Under the pieces are notes generated by a model that was not told where the DNA came from, did not search any database, and saw nothing but the letters and a program-made list of their open reading frames with translations. This document shows, one piece after another, positions 28,370-36,470 of a stretch of 64,000 bases of DNA. Positions within the stretch are counted from its first letter, which is position 1. Every line of letters begins with the position of its first letter. Made by a program: the position numbers and the translations under genes. Source of the stretch: Schleiferia thermophila (GTDB lineage Bacteria > Bacteroidota > Bacteroidia > Flavobacteriales > Schleiferiaceae); the NCBI RefSeq assembly GCF_003337435.1, contig NZ_QPJS01000002.1, forward strand, positions 186,001 through 250,000, written 5' to 3'.

Positions 28370-29353
28370 TCAATCGCCGAAATAGATCAGCTTAGAACCT
28401 TCATTTTCAAACTGAAAGGGAAAGTGTCGCAGAGAGGAGAGCTTGCTCATTACAGTTGCTTTTTTCTCAGGTTCAACAAAGAAGAGCATAAAACCGCCAC
28501 CCCCGGCGCCGAGCAGTTTTCCCCCAATGGCTCCAGCCGAGAGAGCAGTCTGGTAAATTTCATCAATTACAGCGTTGGTGATGCCTCCGGCCAATTGTCT
28601 TTTTAGAAGCCAGTTTCTGTGAAGGTAAGTACCCATTTCGAGAATTTCGCCCTGGATCAGTTTATCAAAAAGCTCTTCAGCCATATCGGCCATTGAGCAG
28701 AGGGCATTGAATTTCTCTTGTTGGATAGCAGTGTTTTTATTTTGTTCGGCCAGGATGGCACTAGCGCTTCTTTGACTTCCTATATAGAAGAGCATCAGGT
28801 GTTCCTCCAGGGCTTTTCTGTTTTGCGGTTTTAGATAAAGGGGGGATACCCGCACGGTTTCATCCGGGTGGAATTCTATCAGGTTTATACCCCCATACGC
28901 TGCAGCATATTGGTCTTGCTTGCCAATGGGTTCTCCCAGAATGTCGATTTCTATTTCACAGGCTGTAGAGGCGAGTATTTCTTTGGAGACGGGCAGCTGT
29001 TTTCGCACCATCAGGTTGTGAAGTACACCCACGGTAAAGGAGGAAGAGGAACCCATGCCCGTGCCTGCGGGCACATCGGCAATACTGCTGATTTCTAATC
29101 CGCCGTTTACCTGCAGTTTGGTAAGTACTGTGCGAAGAATGGGATGCTTTAATTCTTCAACTCGGTCTACGGTTTCGGTGATGGAGTATTTGGTTCTTAT
29201 TTTTTTGGGTTCGAAGAAGTCGTGGCTACTGATGTACATGAACTTGTTAATGGTGGCGCTAAGCACTGCTCCTTTTCGGCGACTGTAAAAGGTTCTCAAA
29301 TCTGTGCCACCTCCTACAAAACTTATTCTGAAAGGTGTTTTCGTAATGATCAA
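28370..29353 (-). CDS. GHMP-family sugar kinase (HddA-like)
   Basis: A 327-residue GHMP kinase. The N-terminus T-P-F-R-I-S-F-V-G-G-G-T-D, the ATP loop P-A-G-T-G-M-G-S-S-S-S-F and the C-terminal G-A-I-G-G-K-L-L-G-A-G-G-G-G-F-M-L-F match the group that phosphorylates D-glycero-D-manno-heptose 7-phosphate (HddA) or related sugars such as fucose. The exact substrate is not certain, and no other heptose gene is nearby. The best start is TTG at 29351-29353; there is no ATG or GTG close upstream. It is the last gene of a minus-strand group with the hydrolase and the glyoxylate regulator. Confidence 0.82.
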   Translation of the reverse strand: MIITKTPFRISFVGGGTDLRTFYSRRKGAVLSATINKFMYISSHDFFEPKKIRTKYSITETVDRVEELKHPILRTVLTKLQVNGGLEISSIADVPAGTGMGSSSSFTVGVLHNLMVRKQLPVSKEILASTACEIEIDILGEPIGKQDQYAAAYGGINLIEFHPDETVRVSPLYLKPQNRKALEEHLMLFYIGSQRSASAILAEQNKNTAIQQEKFNALCSMADMAEELFDKLIQGEILEMGTYLHRNWLLKRQLAGGITNAVIDEIYQTALSAGAIGGKLLGAGGGGFMLFFVEPEKKATVMSKLSSLRHFPFQFENEGSKLIYFGD

Positions 29354-29364
29354 TGGATTAGGTT

Positions 29365-30318
29365 TTAGCTGTTGGGATTTGAATCGTCTTGTTTTCTTTT
29401 GGGGATCAGATAGCGAATTTGTTGGTCAGTGAGCGATTTTAGTTCGGGATTTTTGTCCAGAAAGCGCAAGATGCGTTTTATCACTGCCTTGTCGCGCAGC
29501 ACTCGTCTGTGTCCCAGGCCTGACGTTGTGTGAAGCCTGCTTCCCGGCCAGTGATTGTGGATTTCGATGGCCTCTGCATAGGATACATCTTCATCATCGG
29601 TATCGTGTATTATGAGTCCGGGCATGCTAAGACCTTTGACTACTTCTGCCAGGGAGTATTGGTGGATTTTGGTCCCGTAGAGTTGTTCTAGTTTTTTGTA
29701 GAGTGCAGTTTGAGTTGTACTCGATGCACCTATTCGTACACAAAAATCGCGGACGGTATAGCTTATGCGAGCCGGGGAGGCGATGATCACCAATTTCAAG
29801 GCGTGAACCTTTCCATGAGCTGCATTGGCTATGGCCACTCCTCCCAACGAATGCCCGACCATTGCATAGAAGGGCCCATATGAGGCGGAAGTAACTTCTA
29901 TAGCTTGAATAAACTTAACCAGGTCGGTAAATTTGGAAGGAAATCTGCCATGTCCAGGGGCATCGATTGCTATGGGCTGATAGCCTTTTTCGAGCAACTT
30001 TTTGATGAGTTTGTAGAACTGTGTACCGCGTCCGCTCCATCCATGTACAAGCAATATTTTTTTGCCTTTTTTGTTCCATCTGTATACGGTAAAGGGCAAT
30101 CCATCGGCATAGAGGGTTTTTACGGAGGCTTTGCGCTGCCATTTGAGCTCTTTAGGTGGGGTTTTGAAGGGGATGGGGCGGAAGAATATTTTCAGAGCCA
30201 GTTTCAGAGCCAGTTTTGGAAAGGCTTTTTCCAGCAGTTTTATTGTGACCGGAATCCATGCAGGAACCTTGAAGCTGGGGGCTGGTTTGCTGTTATTTTT
30301 ATTGTGATGTAGAATCAT
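29365..30318 (-). CDS. Alpha/beta hydrolase
   Basis: A 317-residue alpha/beta-hydrolase. After a basic N-terminal part, the fold shows L-L-V-H-G-W-S-G-R-G (oxyanion region), the nucleophile elbow G-H-S-L-G-G (serine), I-I-H-D-T-D-D-E-D supplying a likely acid, and G-L-G-H-R-R with the probable catalytic histidine. The substrate is unknown; esterase or lipase activity is a reasonable guess. The ATG at 30318 overlaps the stop of the regulator gene (ATGA), so translation is coupled. Coupling to an acyl-CoA/acetate-type regulator hints at a role in ester or fatty-acid use, which is inference. Confidence 0.82.
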   Translation of the reverse strand: MILHHNKNNSKPAPSFKVPAWIPVTIKLLEKAFPKLALKLALKIFFRPIPFKTPPKELKWQRKASVKTLYADGLPFTVYRWNKKGKKILLVHGWSGRGTQFYKLIKKLLEKGYQPIAIDAPGHGRFPSKFTDLVKFIQAIEVTSASYGPFYAMVGHSLGGVAIANAAHGKVHALKLVIIASPARISYTVRDFCVRIGASSTTQTALYKKLEQLYGTKIHQYSLAEVVKGLSMPGLIIHDTDDEDVSYAEAIEIHNHWPGSRLHTTSGLGHRRVLRDKAVIKRILRFLDKNPELKSLTDQQIRYLIPKRKQDDSNPNS

Positions 30319-31805
30319 TTGATGAGTCCTTGGGATTTCAGAAGGTCTTTTACTCGTTGAATTTCCTGAAGTTTTTTGTAAATTCTTGGCTCGGCTGCAC
30401 GCTCGCTGCAATCTTCAAGTCGGCAGCGCTGGCAGGTGATGTTGACTTCTCGGACCGGTATATCTGGGTCATCGATCCATCTAATTTTTTTGCGGGCTTC
30501 GTTGTTGATTTCAATTCCTATGCTAACGGAAGTGCGGCTGAAAGGGTGAATGAGGGTTTGTCTGGCCCAAGAGAGCACGATGTACTGCAGTCCGGTGTCG
30601 ATGTAAGAAGACTTTTGAATACCGAGGGCCTGTTTCTTCTCGGCTGAGAGTTGGTTGAAGATGTTGATGCTTATCCACCGGCGGCAGTAATGCTCACCGC
30701 TTTCGTTGCCATGAGGCTGGTGCTTGTTTCCGAGATGAAGTTCCTTTGAGAGGTGAAAGCTCTGCCTGTTGCCATCCTGATTAAAACGGAGAAAGAAAAT
30801 TTTTTGTAGCCCAAACCGGCCCGGAAGCACATTGGTAAGGCGATACATCAAGGTTTCTGGGGATGTATTCCAACGTTTGAGCAGTGATTCGAGAAACTGG
30901 CCAGGAAATTCCATTGATTCCAGAAAGTAAGACACATCGCTGCAAAAGGATTGCAGTGGGAGCAGAAGGGAACCCGCAAAATAAGAGGCCTGAAAATTGA
31001 CCAATGCCTGATCAAATTTTTCGGTACTGCTCCAGTCTTTGTAATAGTAAATGCGCTGATCGAGGGGTAATTTGAGCCAATGGTAGCCAATTTCTTTGGC
31101 CAGAATAAATGCTTTTTGATAGGGGTGTAAATCGGGATGTATGGCCAGTTCTCTTCTTTCCGGATAGTATAAGGCTCTCAGATAGGGTAGGGCATTGTTG
31201 TCGTCTTTTTCGCGGAGTTCAGTGATTGTGGTGCCATATTCTTTGGTGAGAATTTCCTTCAGGAAAGTCCAGTCAACCGGTTCATTGAGTGGTATTTTGT
31301 ATTTTCTGGCACAGAGTTCGGCTTCTTTTTCGAGCTGAGGAAAATAGTTGTCGTGCAATTCCTGATAGGAGCGGAGGGCAGCTGAAAGGAATTTTTCCTT
31401 GTTGAGGTCGTAGTTTCTGGCTATATCGATGTAGGTGGAGATAAAGGCGCTTACCTTGGCCGGGGATTGGGTGATGATTTCCACAAATTTCTGGTAATCG
31501 ATACCGAAATGTTCGAAGGGCAGTTCATCGAGCACTCCCGAATTGAAAATGTCAACTAAAGGGGTCAACGCCCGCGGTAGCTTTGTGCTGACCAGATAAT
31601 CGTAGGATGTGCCGAGAGCTTCTGCAAGTTCGGCTATTTTATCGGCTTTTGGAAATTTTTTACCTTTTTCTATTTCGTTGATATAAGAGACGGAAAGGCC
31701 GCTTTTATCGGCTATTTCCTGTTGAGAGAGGTTTTGTTCGGAACGGAGATGCCGGACTTTAAAGCCAAAAATTAGGCGGATTTTGTCTTCTGTGAGTTTG
31801 TACAT
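30315..31805 (-). CDS. RamB/ScfR-like XRE-family regulator with degenerate IrrE-type domain
   Basis: A 496-residue regulator with an XRE helix-turn-helix (about residues 14-70, L-S-Q-Q-E-I-A-D-K-S-G-L-S-V-S-Y-I), a middle region shaped like the IrrE/ImmA domain and a C-terminal domain ending in a cysteine cluster (C458-Q-R-C461, C466, then S-E-R-A). This layout is that of the short-chain fatty acyl regulators (ScfR), including RamB, which controls aceA, aceB and acetate genes in Corynebacterium. The expected H-E-x-x-H zinc motif is replaced by K-E-I-G-Y (237-241), so peptidase activity is unlikely. The ATG at 31805 is chosen because an exact TAnnTTTG box ends only five bases before it. It is divergent from aceB-aceA. 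Confidence 0.83.
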   Translation of the reverse strand: MYKLTEDKIRLIFGFKVRHLRSEQNLSQQEIADKSGLSVSYINEIEKGKKFPKADKIAELAEALGTSYDYLVSTKLPRALTPLVDIFNSGVLDELPFEHFGIDYQKFVEIITQSPAKVSAFISTYIDIARNYDLNKEKFLSAALRSYQELHDNYFPQLEKEAELCARKYKIPLNEPVDWTFLKEILTKEYGTTITELREKDDNNALPYLRALYYPERRELAIHPDLHPYQKAFILAKEIGYHWLKLPLDQRIYYYKDWSSTEKFDQALVNFQASYFAGSLLLPLQSFCSDVSYFLESMEFPGQFLESLLKRWNTSPETLMYRLTNVLPGRFGLQKIFFLRFNQDGNRQSFHLSKELHLGNKHQPHGNESGEHYCRRWISINIFNQLSAEKKQALGIQKSSYIDTGLQYIVLSWARQTLIHPFSRTSVSIGIEINNEARKKIRWIDDPDIPVREVNITCQRCRLEDCSERAAEPRIYKKLQEIQRVKDLLKSQGLIK

Positions 31806-31809
31806 GGTA

Positions 31810-31817
31810 CAAAAGTA
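31810..31817 (-). promoter_or_regulatory. -7 box of the ScfR-like regulator, implying a leaderless mRNA
   Basis: On the minus strand TACTTTTG is an exact TAnnTTTG match, and its last base is only 4 bases before the ATG at 31805. With usual spacing, transcription would start at or next to the A of the start codon, so the mRNA would have almost no leader. Confidence 0.5.
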
Positions 31818-31857
31818 ATGTTTGGCGGAAAAAAGTACACTTTTCACGAATAAAATG

Positions 31858-31893
31858 CGATAATCGAAAATTTTTTAATAGCGAAAATTCGCT
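31858..31893. promoter_or_regulatory. Candidate operator sites between the ScfR-like regulator and aceB
   Basis: The 136-bp divergent region holds two palindromes: CGATAATCG (31858-31866) and AGCGAA-AA-TTCGCT (31880-31893). The octamer CGAAAATT occurs twice, at 31865-31872 and 31882-31889, 17 bp apart start to start. Both palindromes lie upstream of the aceB -7 box, in the -30 to -70 region. They are natural candidates for binding by the adjacent regulator, but binding is inferred from position and symmetry only. Confidence 0.45.
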
Positions 31894-31912
31894 GCAAATG
31901 AAATTTATCTTA

Positions 31913-31920
31913 TATCTTTG
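31913..31920 (+). promoter_or_regulatory. -7 box upstream of aceB
   Basis: TATCTTTG matches TAnnTTTG and lies 21 bases before the aceB ATG at 31942. No -33 TTTG is evident in the usual place, consistent with a promoter that depends on an activator at the palindromes just upstream. Confidence 0.5.
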
Positions 31921-31941
31921 CTTCACAATAAGCCCAGACAC

Positions 31942-33534
31942 ATGATCACAAACAAAACCTCACTTCTCAGAATTTCAGCCCCGATACCTTCCGGTGCTGA
32001 GGGTATTTTCAGTGATGAAGCGATGGCCTTTGTTGAAGCCCTTCACAAGGAATTCAATGAAAGAAGGCTTGAATTGCTCAACCTGAGAATTCAACGGCAA
32101 AAAGAGATTGACATGGGAAGATTGCCTGATTTTTTGCCGGAAACTGAATCCGTACGAAACGGCGGATGGAAAGCTGCTCCGGTGCCAGAGGTAATCGCCG
32201 ATCGCAGAGTGGAGATTACCGGCCCGGTGGACAGAAAGATGATCATCAATGCTCTGAATAGTGGAGCCAATGTGTTCATGGCCGATTTTGAGGATGCCAA
32301 TTCACCTACATGGACGAATGTGTGCGAGGGACAGGTCAATCTCTACGATGCAGTCCGCAGGCAAATTGAATACACATCTCCTGAGGGTAAAGTGTATCAG
32401 CTCAAGGATGAGTTGGCTGTTCTTTTTGTAAGGCCACGGGGCCTTCACCTTCCCGAAAAGCATATCCGCTTTGGCAGTCAATATGCATCCGGCGCACTGG
32501 TTGATTTTGGTTTTTACTTTTTTCACAATGCACACAAAGCAATTGAAAGCGGTTTGGGGCCGTTTTTCTACCTTCCTAAATTGGAAAGCCATTTGGAGGC
32601 GCGGTGGTGGAATGATGTATTTGTTTTTTCACAAAAGTATTTGGGCATACCACAAGGCACCATCAAGGCCACCGTGCTGATAGAGACCATATTGGCGACT
32701 TTTGAAGCCGATGAAATCATATACGAACTGCGCGAGCATTCTGCAGGGCTGAACTGCGGTCGGTGGGATTATATTTTTTCCTACATAAAAAAGCTGAGAA
32801 ATCACAAAGGGTATGTATTGCCGGATAGGTCCCTTGTAACCATGGAAACCCCTTTTATGGATGCGTATTCCAGATATGTAGTGCAGGTATGCCATAAAAG
32901 AGGTGTTCATGCCATGGGAGGCATGTCGGCTTTCATTCCGGTAAAGGGCAAAGATCAAGAAAACATTGCCGCATTTGAAAAAGTAAAGCAAGACAAACTC
33001 AGGGAGGTAAAAAACGGTCATGACGGTACCTGGGTGGCTCACCCGGCTCTGGTTTCGGTAGCCAGAGAAGTATTTGACCAATATATGCCAGGGCCAAATC
33101 AGATTTCAAGTCGGTCAGATGAACAGACGATTACGGCTGCTGAGCTCCTGAGCCCTCCGAAGCTGGTTGTCACCGAAAAAGGTATACGACACAACATCAA
33201 TGTAGCCCTATTGTATATAGAGAGCTGGCTAAACGGGGTTGGTGCTGCCGCCCTCTACAATCTGATGGAAGATGCGGCCACTGCAGAAATTTCGAGGGCT
33301 CAGCTATGGCAGTGGCTCAGAAATAAAGTAGTGACAGAAGAGGGGACCACCTTCAACGAGCTTTTGTATCAAAAATTTAAAAGTGAAGAACTTCAGAAAA
33401 TACGAAAGCTACTCGGAGATGATCGCTTTGAAAATGGAAGATTTAAGGTGGCAGAAGGCATACTGGACCAATTGGTTTTGGAAGAGGAATTTGTCGAATT
33501 CTTAACTCTGCCTGCTTACGAATTCTTGCCTTAG
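31942..33534 (+). CDS. aceB: Malate synthase A
   Basis: Condenses glyoxylate with acetyl-CoA to malate, the second glyoxylate-shunt step. The 530-residue length matches malate synthase A. Motifs seen are G-P-V-D-R-K-M-I-I-N-A-L-N-S-G-A-N-V-F-M, then M-A-D-F-E-D-A, L-F-V-R-P-R-G-L-H-L-P-E-K-H, T-V-L-I-E-T-I-L-A and G-L-N-C-G-R-W-D-Y-I-F-S, covering the metal- and acetyl-CoA-binding parts of the barrel. The frame continues to a TTG upstream inside the promoter box, so the ATG at 31942 is chosen. aceA follows 35 bp downstream. Confidence 0.95.
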   Translation: MITNKTSLLRISAPIPSGAEGIFSDEAMAFVEALHKEFNERRLELLNLRIQRQKEIDMGRLPDFLPETESVRNGGWKAAPVPEVIADRRVEITGPVDRKMIINALNSGANVFMADFEDANSPTWTNVCEGQVNLYDAVRRQIEYTSPEGKVYQLKDELAVLFVRPRGLHLPEKHIRFGSQYASGALVDFGFYFFHNAHKAIESGLGPFFYLPKLESHLEARWWNDVFVFSQKYLGIPQGTIKATVLIETILATFEADEIIYELREHSAGLNCGRWDYIFSYIKKLRNHKGYVLPDRSLVTMETPFMDAYSRYVVQVCHKRGVHAMGGMSAFIPVKGKDQENIAAFEKVKQDKLREVKNGHDGTWVAHPALVSVAREVFDQYMPGPNQISSRSDEQTITAAELLSPPKLVVTEKGIRHNINVALLYIESWLNGVGAAALYNLMEDAATAEISRAQLWQWLRNKVVTEEGTTFNELLYQKFKSEELQKIRKLLGDDRFENGRFKVAEGILDQLVLEEEFVEFLTLPAYEFLP

Positions 33535-33569
33535 CAAACCATGTCAAACCCAAATAATCCCCCCAAACT

Positions 33570-34847
33570 ATGAACAGACATCAAGCCGTGGAAGCCCTCA
33601 AAGTAGACTGGGCTACCAATAAGCGCTGGGCTGGTATTACCCGCCCGTACACAGCCGAAGAAGTCGTCAATCTCAGAGGCTCTGTAAAACTTGAATACAC
33701 GCTGGCACGCAGGGGTGCCGAGCGACTGTGGAAAGAGCTCAATACGCTGCCGGTGGTATCGGCCTTGGGTGCTCTTACAGGCAATCAGGCCATTCAGGAG
33801 GTACAGGCTGGCCTGCGTGCTATCTACTGCTCTGGATGGCAGGTGGCCGGAGACAACAATACAGCCGGTGAAGTGTACCCTGACCAAAGTCTTTATCCTG
33901 TCAACAGTGTACCTGAGCTTGTCCGCCGGATCAACAATGCTCTGCTGCGTACCGATCAGATTTATTGGATGAACGATGATACATCCATCGACTGGCTGGT
34001 GCCGATCGTAGCAGATGCCGAAGCTGGATTTGGAGGTAATTTGAATGCTTTTGAGCTGATGAAAGCGATGATTGCAGCAGGGGCTTCTGGTGTGCATTTT
34101 GAAGATCAGCTTTCTTCAGCCAAAAAATGCGGTCATTTGGGCGGCAAGGTGCTCGTTCCCACACAGGAGGCCATCAATAAATTGGTGGCGGCCCGCCTGG
34201 CTGCTGATGTGCTGGATGTACCTACAGTGATTATAGCCCGTACCGATGCAGACGCGGCCAATTTGCTCACAAGTGATGTAGATCCGAGAGACCAGCCGTT
34301 TTTGACCGGTGAGAGAAGTTCGGAAGGATTTTACTATGTGCGCAAAGGCATAGAGCAGGCCATAGCTCGTGGATTGGCTTATGCTCCGTATGCTGATTTG
34401 ATCTGGTGTGAAACTTCCAAACCTTCGCTGGAGGAAGCCCGTCAGTTTGCCGAGGGCATTCACAGCAAGTATCCGGGTAAATTGCTGGCGTACAATTGCT
34501 CACCTTCGTTTAACTGGGCGGCAAAACTCACCGAGCGTCAGATGAGAACCTTCCGCGAGGAACTGGCGGAGATGGGGTATAAGTTTCAGTTTATCACCCT
34601 GGCCGGGTGGCATGCGCTCAACAACAGCATGTTTGAGCTGGCACTGGCATATAAAGAGGAAGGGATGGTTGCCTACAGCCGCCTGCAGCAGCGTGAATTT
34701 GAAAATGAAGCCTTTGGATACAGGGCGGTAAAACACCAGGCATTTGTGGGTACTGGCTATTTCGATGCCGTACAGAATACCATAACAGGTGGCGTAGCCT
34801 CTACCCTGGCATTGGCCGGATCTACAGAGTCAGAGCAGTTTCATTAG
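33570..34847 (+). CDS. aceA: Isocitrate lyase
   Basis: Splits isocitrate into glyoxylate and succinate, the first step of the shunt that lets cells grow on acetate or fatty acids. At 425 residues it is of the short bacterial type. The catalytic signature K-K-C-G-H is at residues 185-189, with Cys187 as the general acid, and other active-site stretches are [18 protein letters not shown] and N-C-S-P-S-F-N-W. It is second in the aceB-aceA operon, under the divergent ScfR-like regulator, and ends before a hairpin terminator. Confidence 0.96.
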   Translation: MNRHQAVEALKVDWATNKRWAGITRPYTAEEVVNLRGSVKLEYTLARRGAERLWKELNTLPVVSALGALTGNQAIQEVQAGLRAIYCSGWQVAGDNNTAGEVYPDQSLYPVNSVPELVRRINNALLRTDQIYWMNDDTSIDWLVPIVADAEAGFGGNLNAFELMKAMIAAGASGVHFEDQLSSAKKCGHLGGKVLVPTQEAINKLVAARLAADVLDVPTVIIARTDADAANLLTSDVDPRDQPFLTGERSSEGFYYVRKGIEQAIARGLAYAPYADLIWCETSKPSLEEARQFAEGIHSKYPGKLLAYNCSPSFNWAAKLTERQMRTFREELAEMGYKFQFITLAGWHALNNSMFELALAYKEEGMVAYSRLQQREFENEAFGYRAVKHQAFVGTGYFDAVQNTITGGVASTLALAGSTESEQFH

Positions 34848-34895
34848 TAGTTTTCCCCTTTTGCTTGCTCTCTTGTGCTCTGACTTCAGTGAAGG

Positions 34896-34929
34896 AAGCC
34901 GTCTCATTGTACAATAAGGCGGTTTTTTT
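34896..34929 (+). terminator. Intrinsic terminator after aceA
   Basis: A stem of about 11 pairs with one wobble and one mismatch (roughly 34899-34909 with 34912-34922), followed by TTTTTTT at 34923-34929. It is about 50 bases after the aceA stop. A second hairpin, CAGGCAG/CTGCCTG (34949-34955 with 34972-34978) followed by TTTT, lies just downstream. Confidence 0.72.
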
Positions 34930-34978
34930 GTGTGGTGTTCTTCGTATTCAGGCAGAAAGGAAACCGGCTGGCTGCCTG

Positions 34979-35199
34979 TTTTCATTCGTTGTGCGCGAAC
35001 TTTTCGGCTGGTGTGGGTTTGCCCTAGCTCAAAACGGTCCTGAGGTGCAGGATGGCATTGATTGATGGGGTTGGTGGAAAGGAAGGTGTGAAAAGTCGTA
35101 GAACCATGTGTGCTGATGAATGTCTGTACTGTAAATGAAATGCTGGGTATTGGATTTTGAAGCTGGTGATTAGGTTATCGGGTGGCGTCCTGTAACCTG
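34979..35199. other. Non-coding G-rich stretch upstream of interspersed element copy 1
   Basis: No gene, RNA or repeat was recognised here. The base composition is striking: for example 35041-35100 has 26 G and 3 C. It leads into the GC-rich element at 35200. Short open frames exist but have no sensible start or family. Confidence 0.5.
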
Positions 35200-35375
35200 C
35201 GCCAGGGCGGAGGCGGATATGAGCCGTAGCGGGCGGGTTCTGTGGCACACGGGCGAGGAGGCGGAGCGGCAGCAAGCCACCGCAGCCCGATGTGTCACGC
35301 CCGATCCGCAAGGGGAATAGGAGCCGCAGACCGGCCCCCGGCCGCCTGTGTAAAAGCGGCCGGGGGAGGCGCCCA
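35200..35375 (+). repeat. GC-rich structured interspersed element, copy 1
   Basis: A 176-bp element that also occurs at 49705-49876 (inverted) and 54626-54797. The ends are complementary (GCGCC at the start, GGCGC near the end). Inside are nested pairings: GCGGAT 35214-35219 with 35305-35310, CGGGC 35231-35235 with 35300-35304, GTGGCACA 35243-35250 with 35292-35299 (one G-T wobble), and GGGC 35252-35255 with 35286-35289. An 11-base bulge follows the outermost helix. The 3' part is a hairpin of CCCCCGGCCGC with GCGGCCGGGGG around a loop unique to this copy. No transposase, target duplication or T-run is seen. I do not recognise the family; it could be a structured RNA or a non-autonomous mobile repeat. 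Confidence 0.85.
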
Positions 35376-35444
35376 CGTAAAAAAAAATGATGGAGTGGTG
35401 GGGGTTAGAGGAGGTAATTTTGGCCGTTTTTAACCGGGTGACTT

Positions 35445-36356
35445 TTGGCAAATTTTGTTTTAATTGTATTGTGTCTGCTGATAGGGCAGGGACTGAGGAG
35501 GGTGAAGGACTTTCCCAGGGATGGGCACAGGGCATTGAATGCTTTTATCATCTATGTGGCCCTTCCGGCGGTGGCCTTCAGATATGTGCCGGCCATCGAA
35601 TGGTCAGGGGCTGTGGTGTGGCCGTTTGTGGTGCAATTTGTCGGATTTGGGGTGGCGCTTGGTGCGGTGTGGTTGTTTGGAAGGATGAAACCGTTGGATA
35701 CGGCTACACGGGGTGCCATGCTGCTGACGATGGGGCTTTGTAACACGAGTTTTGTGGGATTTCCGCTGGTGGAGACCTGGTATGGGGCCGATGCGATACG
35801 GGTGGCTCTGCTGAGCGATCAGGGGGCTTTTTTTGTGTTGAGCTTGCTTGGGGTGGGTTTCGCGACTTGGTATGCGGAGGGGCATGTGAGTGTGGGCTAT
35901 CTGGTGCGAAGGGTGGTGAGTTTTCCGCCGTTTATTGCTTTTGTGCTGGCGGTTTTGTTACCGGTGAACATTTTGCCAGGCTGGTGGGGGGTTCTGATGG
36001 AAAAGTTGTCGGCTCCGCTGGTGCCTTTGGCGCTGATTTCTGTATCGTTGCAGATTTCATTTGGAGAGCGGTTTGGGCAGTGGGGGGAGCTGTGGTGGTC
36101 GTTGATGGTGAAGCTGGTGGTGGTGCCGGCAGTGGCGCTGGGGATGCTGTGGTGGGTGGCTGACATGCCGGAGGAGTATTTTAAAGTTACGGTTTTTGAA
36201 TCGGCAATGGCGCCAATGGTGACGGCGTATGTAGTGGCTTCACAGTTTAGATTGAATTCGACTTTGGCAGGGTATACAGTAGGTGTGGGGATACTGCTTT
36301 CGCTGCTGAGTACAGCGGGTTGGTACTATCTGCTGGAATGGTGGTGGGAGGGCTAA
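35445..36356 (+). CDS. AEC-family transporter (auxin efflux carrier fold)
   Basis: A 303-residue membrane protein with about ten hydrophobic segments. The N-terminal L-N-A-F-I-I-Y-V-A-L-P-A-V-A-F and the middle G-L-C-N-T-S-F-V-G-F-P-L segment are typical of AEC carriers, which export or import small organic acids or similar solutes. The substrate is unknown. An in-frame stop at 35439 and the family N-terminus indicate a TTG start at 35445. The coding strand is exceptionally G rich (36061-36120 has 32 G and 5 C), which raises valine, glycine and tryptophan content. This may reflect the neighbouring element rather than horizontal transfer. Confidence 0.83.
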   Translation: MANFVLIVLCLLIGQGLRRVKDFPRDGHRALNAFIIYVALPAVAFRYVPAIEWSGAVVWPFVVQFVGFGVALGAVWLFGRMKPLDTATRGAMLLTMGLCNTSFVGFPLVETWYGADAIRVALLSDQGAFFVLSLLGVGFATWYAEGHVSVGYLVRRVVSFPPFIAFVLAVLLPVNILPGWWGVLMEKLSAPLVPLALISVSLQISFGERFGQWGELWWSLMVKLVVVPAVALGMLWWVADMPEEYFKVTVFESAMAPMVTAYVVASQFRLNSTLAGYTVGVGILLSLLSTAGWYYLLEWWWEG

Positions 36357-36470
36357 ATGTGGCTGATGGAAATAATTGCCCGGCAAAAGGAAGAATCGGA
36401 GTATTTTCAACGCCGGATTGCAGGAGCGGAAGCTGTGATTCAATTGTTTAATATTCAATAATTTGTGTTT

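Noticed and set aside
34865-35065. A 66-codon frame after aceA
   Set aside because: It spans the aceA terminator hairpin and has no recognisable domain.
35200-35375. The element as an ordinary intrinsic terminator
   Set aside because: The 3' hairpin is strong but is not followed by a T-run in any copy, and most of the 175 bp would have no role in such a signal.
35445-36356. Recent horizontal transfer of the AEC transporter gene because of its odd composition
   Set aside because: The same G excess is present in the non-coding DNA on both sides and near the other element copies, so a local bias is a better explanation.
36357-36461. A 34-codon frame between the AEC transporter and recA
   Set aside because: It begins by overlapping nothing and reads plausibly, but it is too short, has no promoter box and no family that I recognise.
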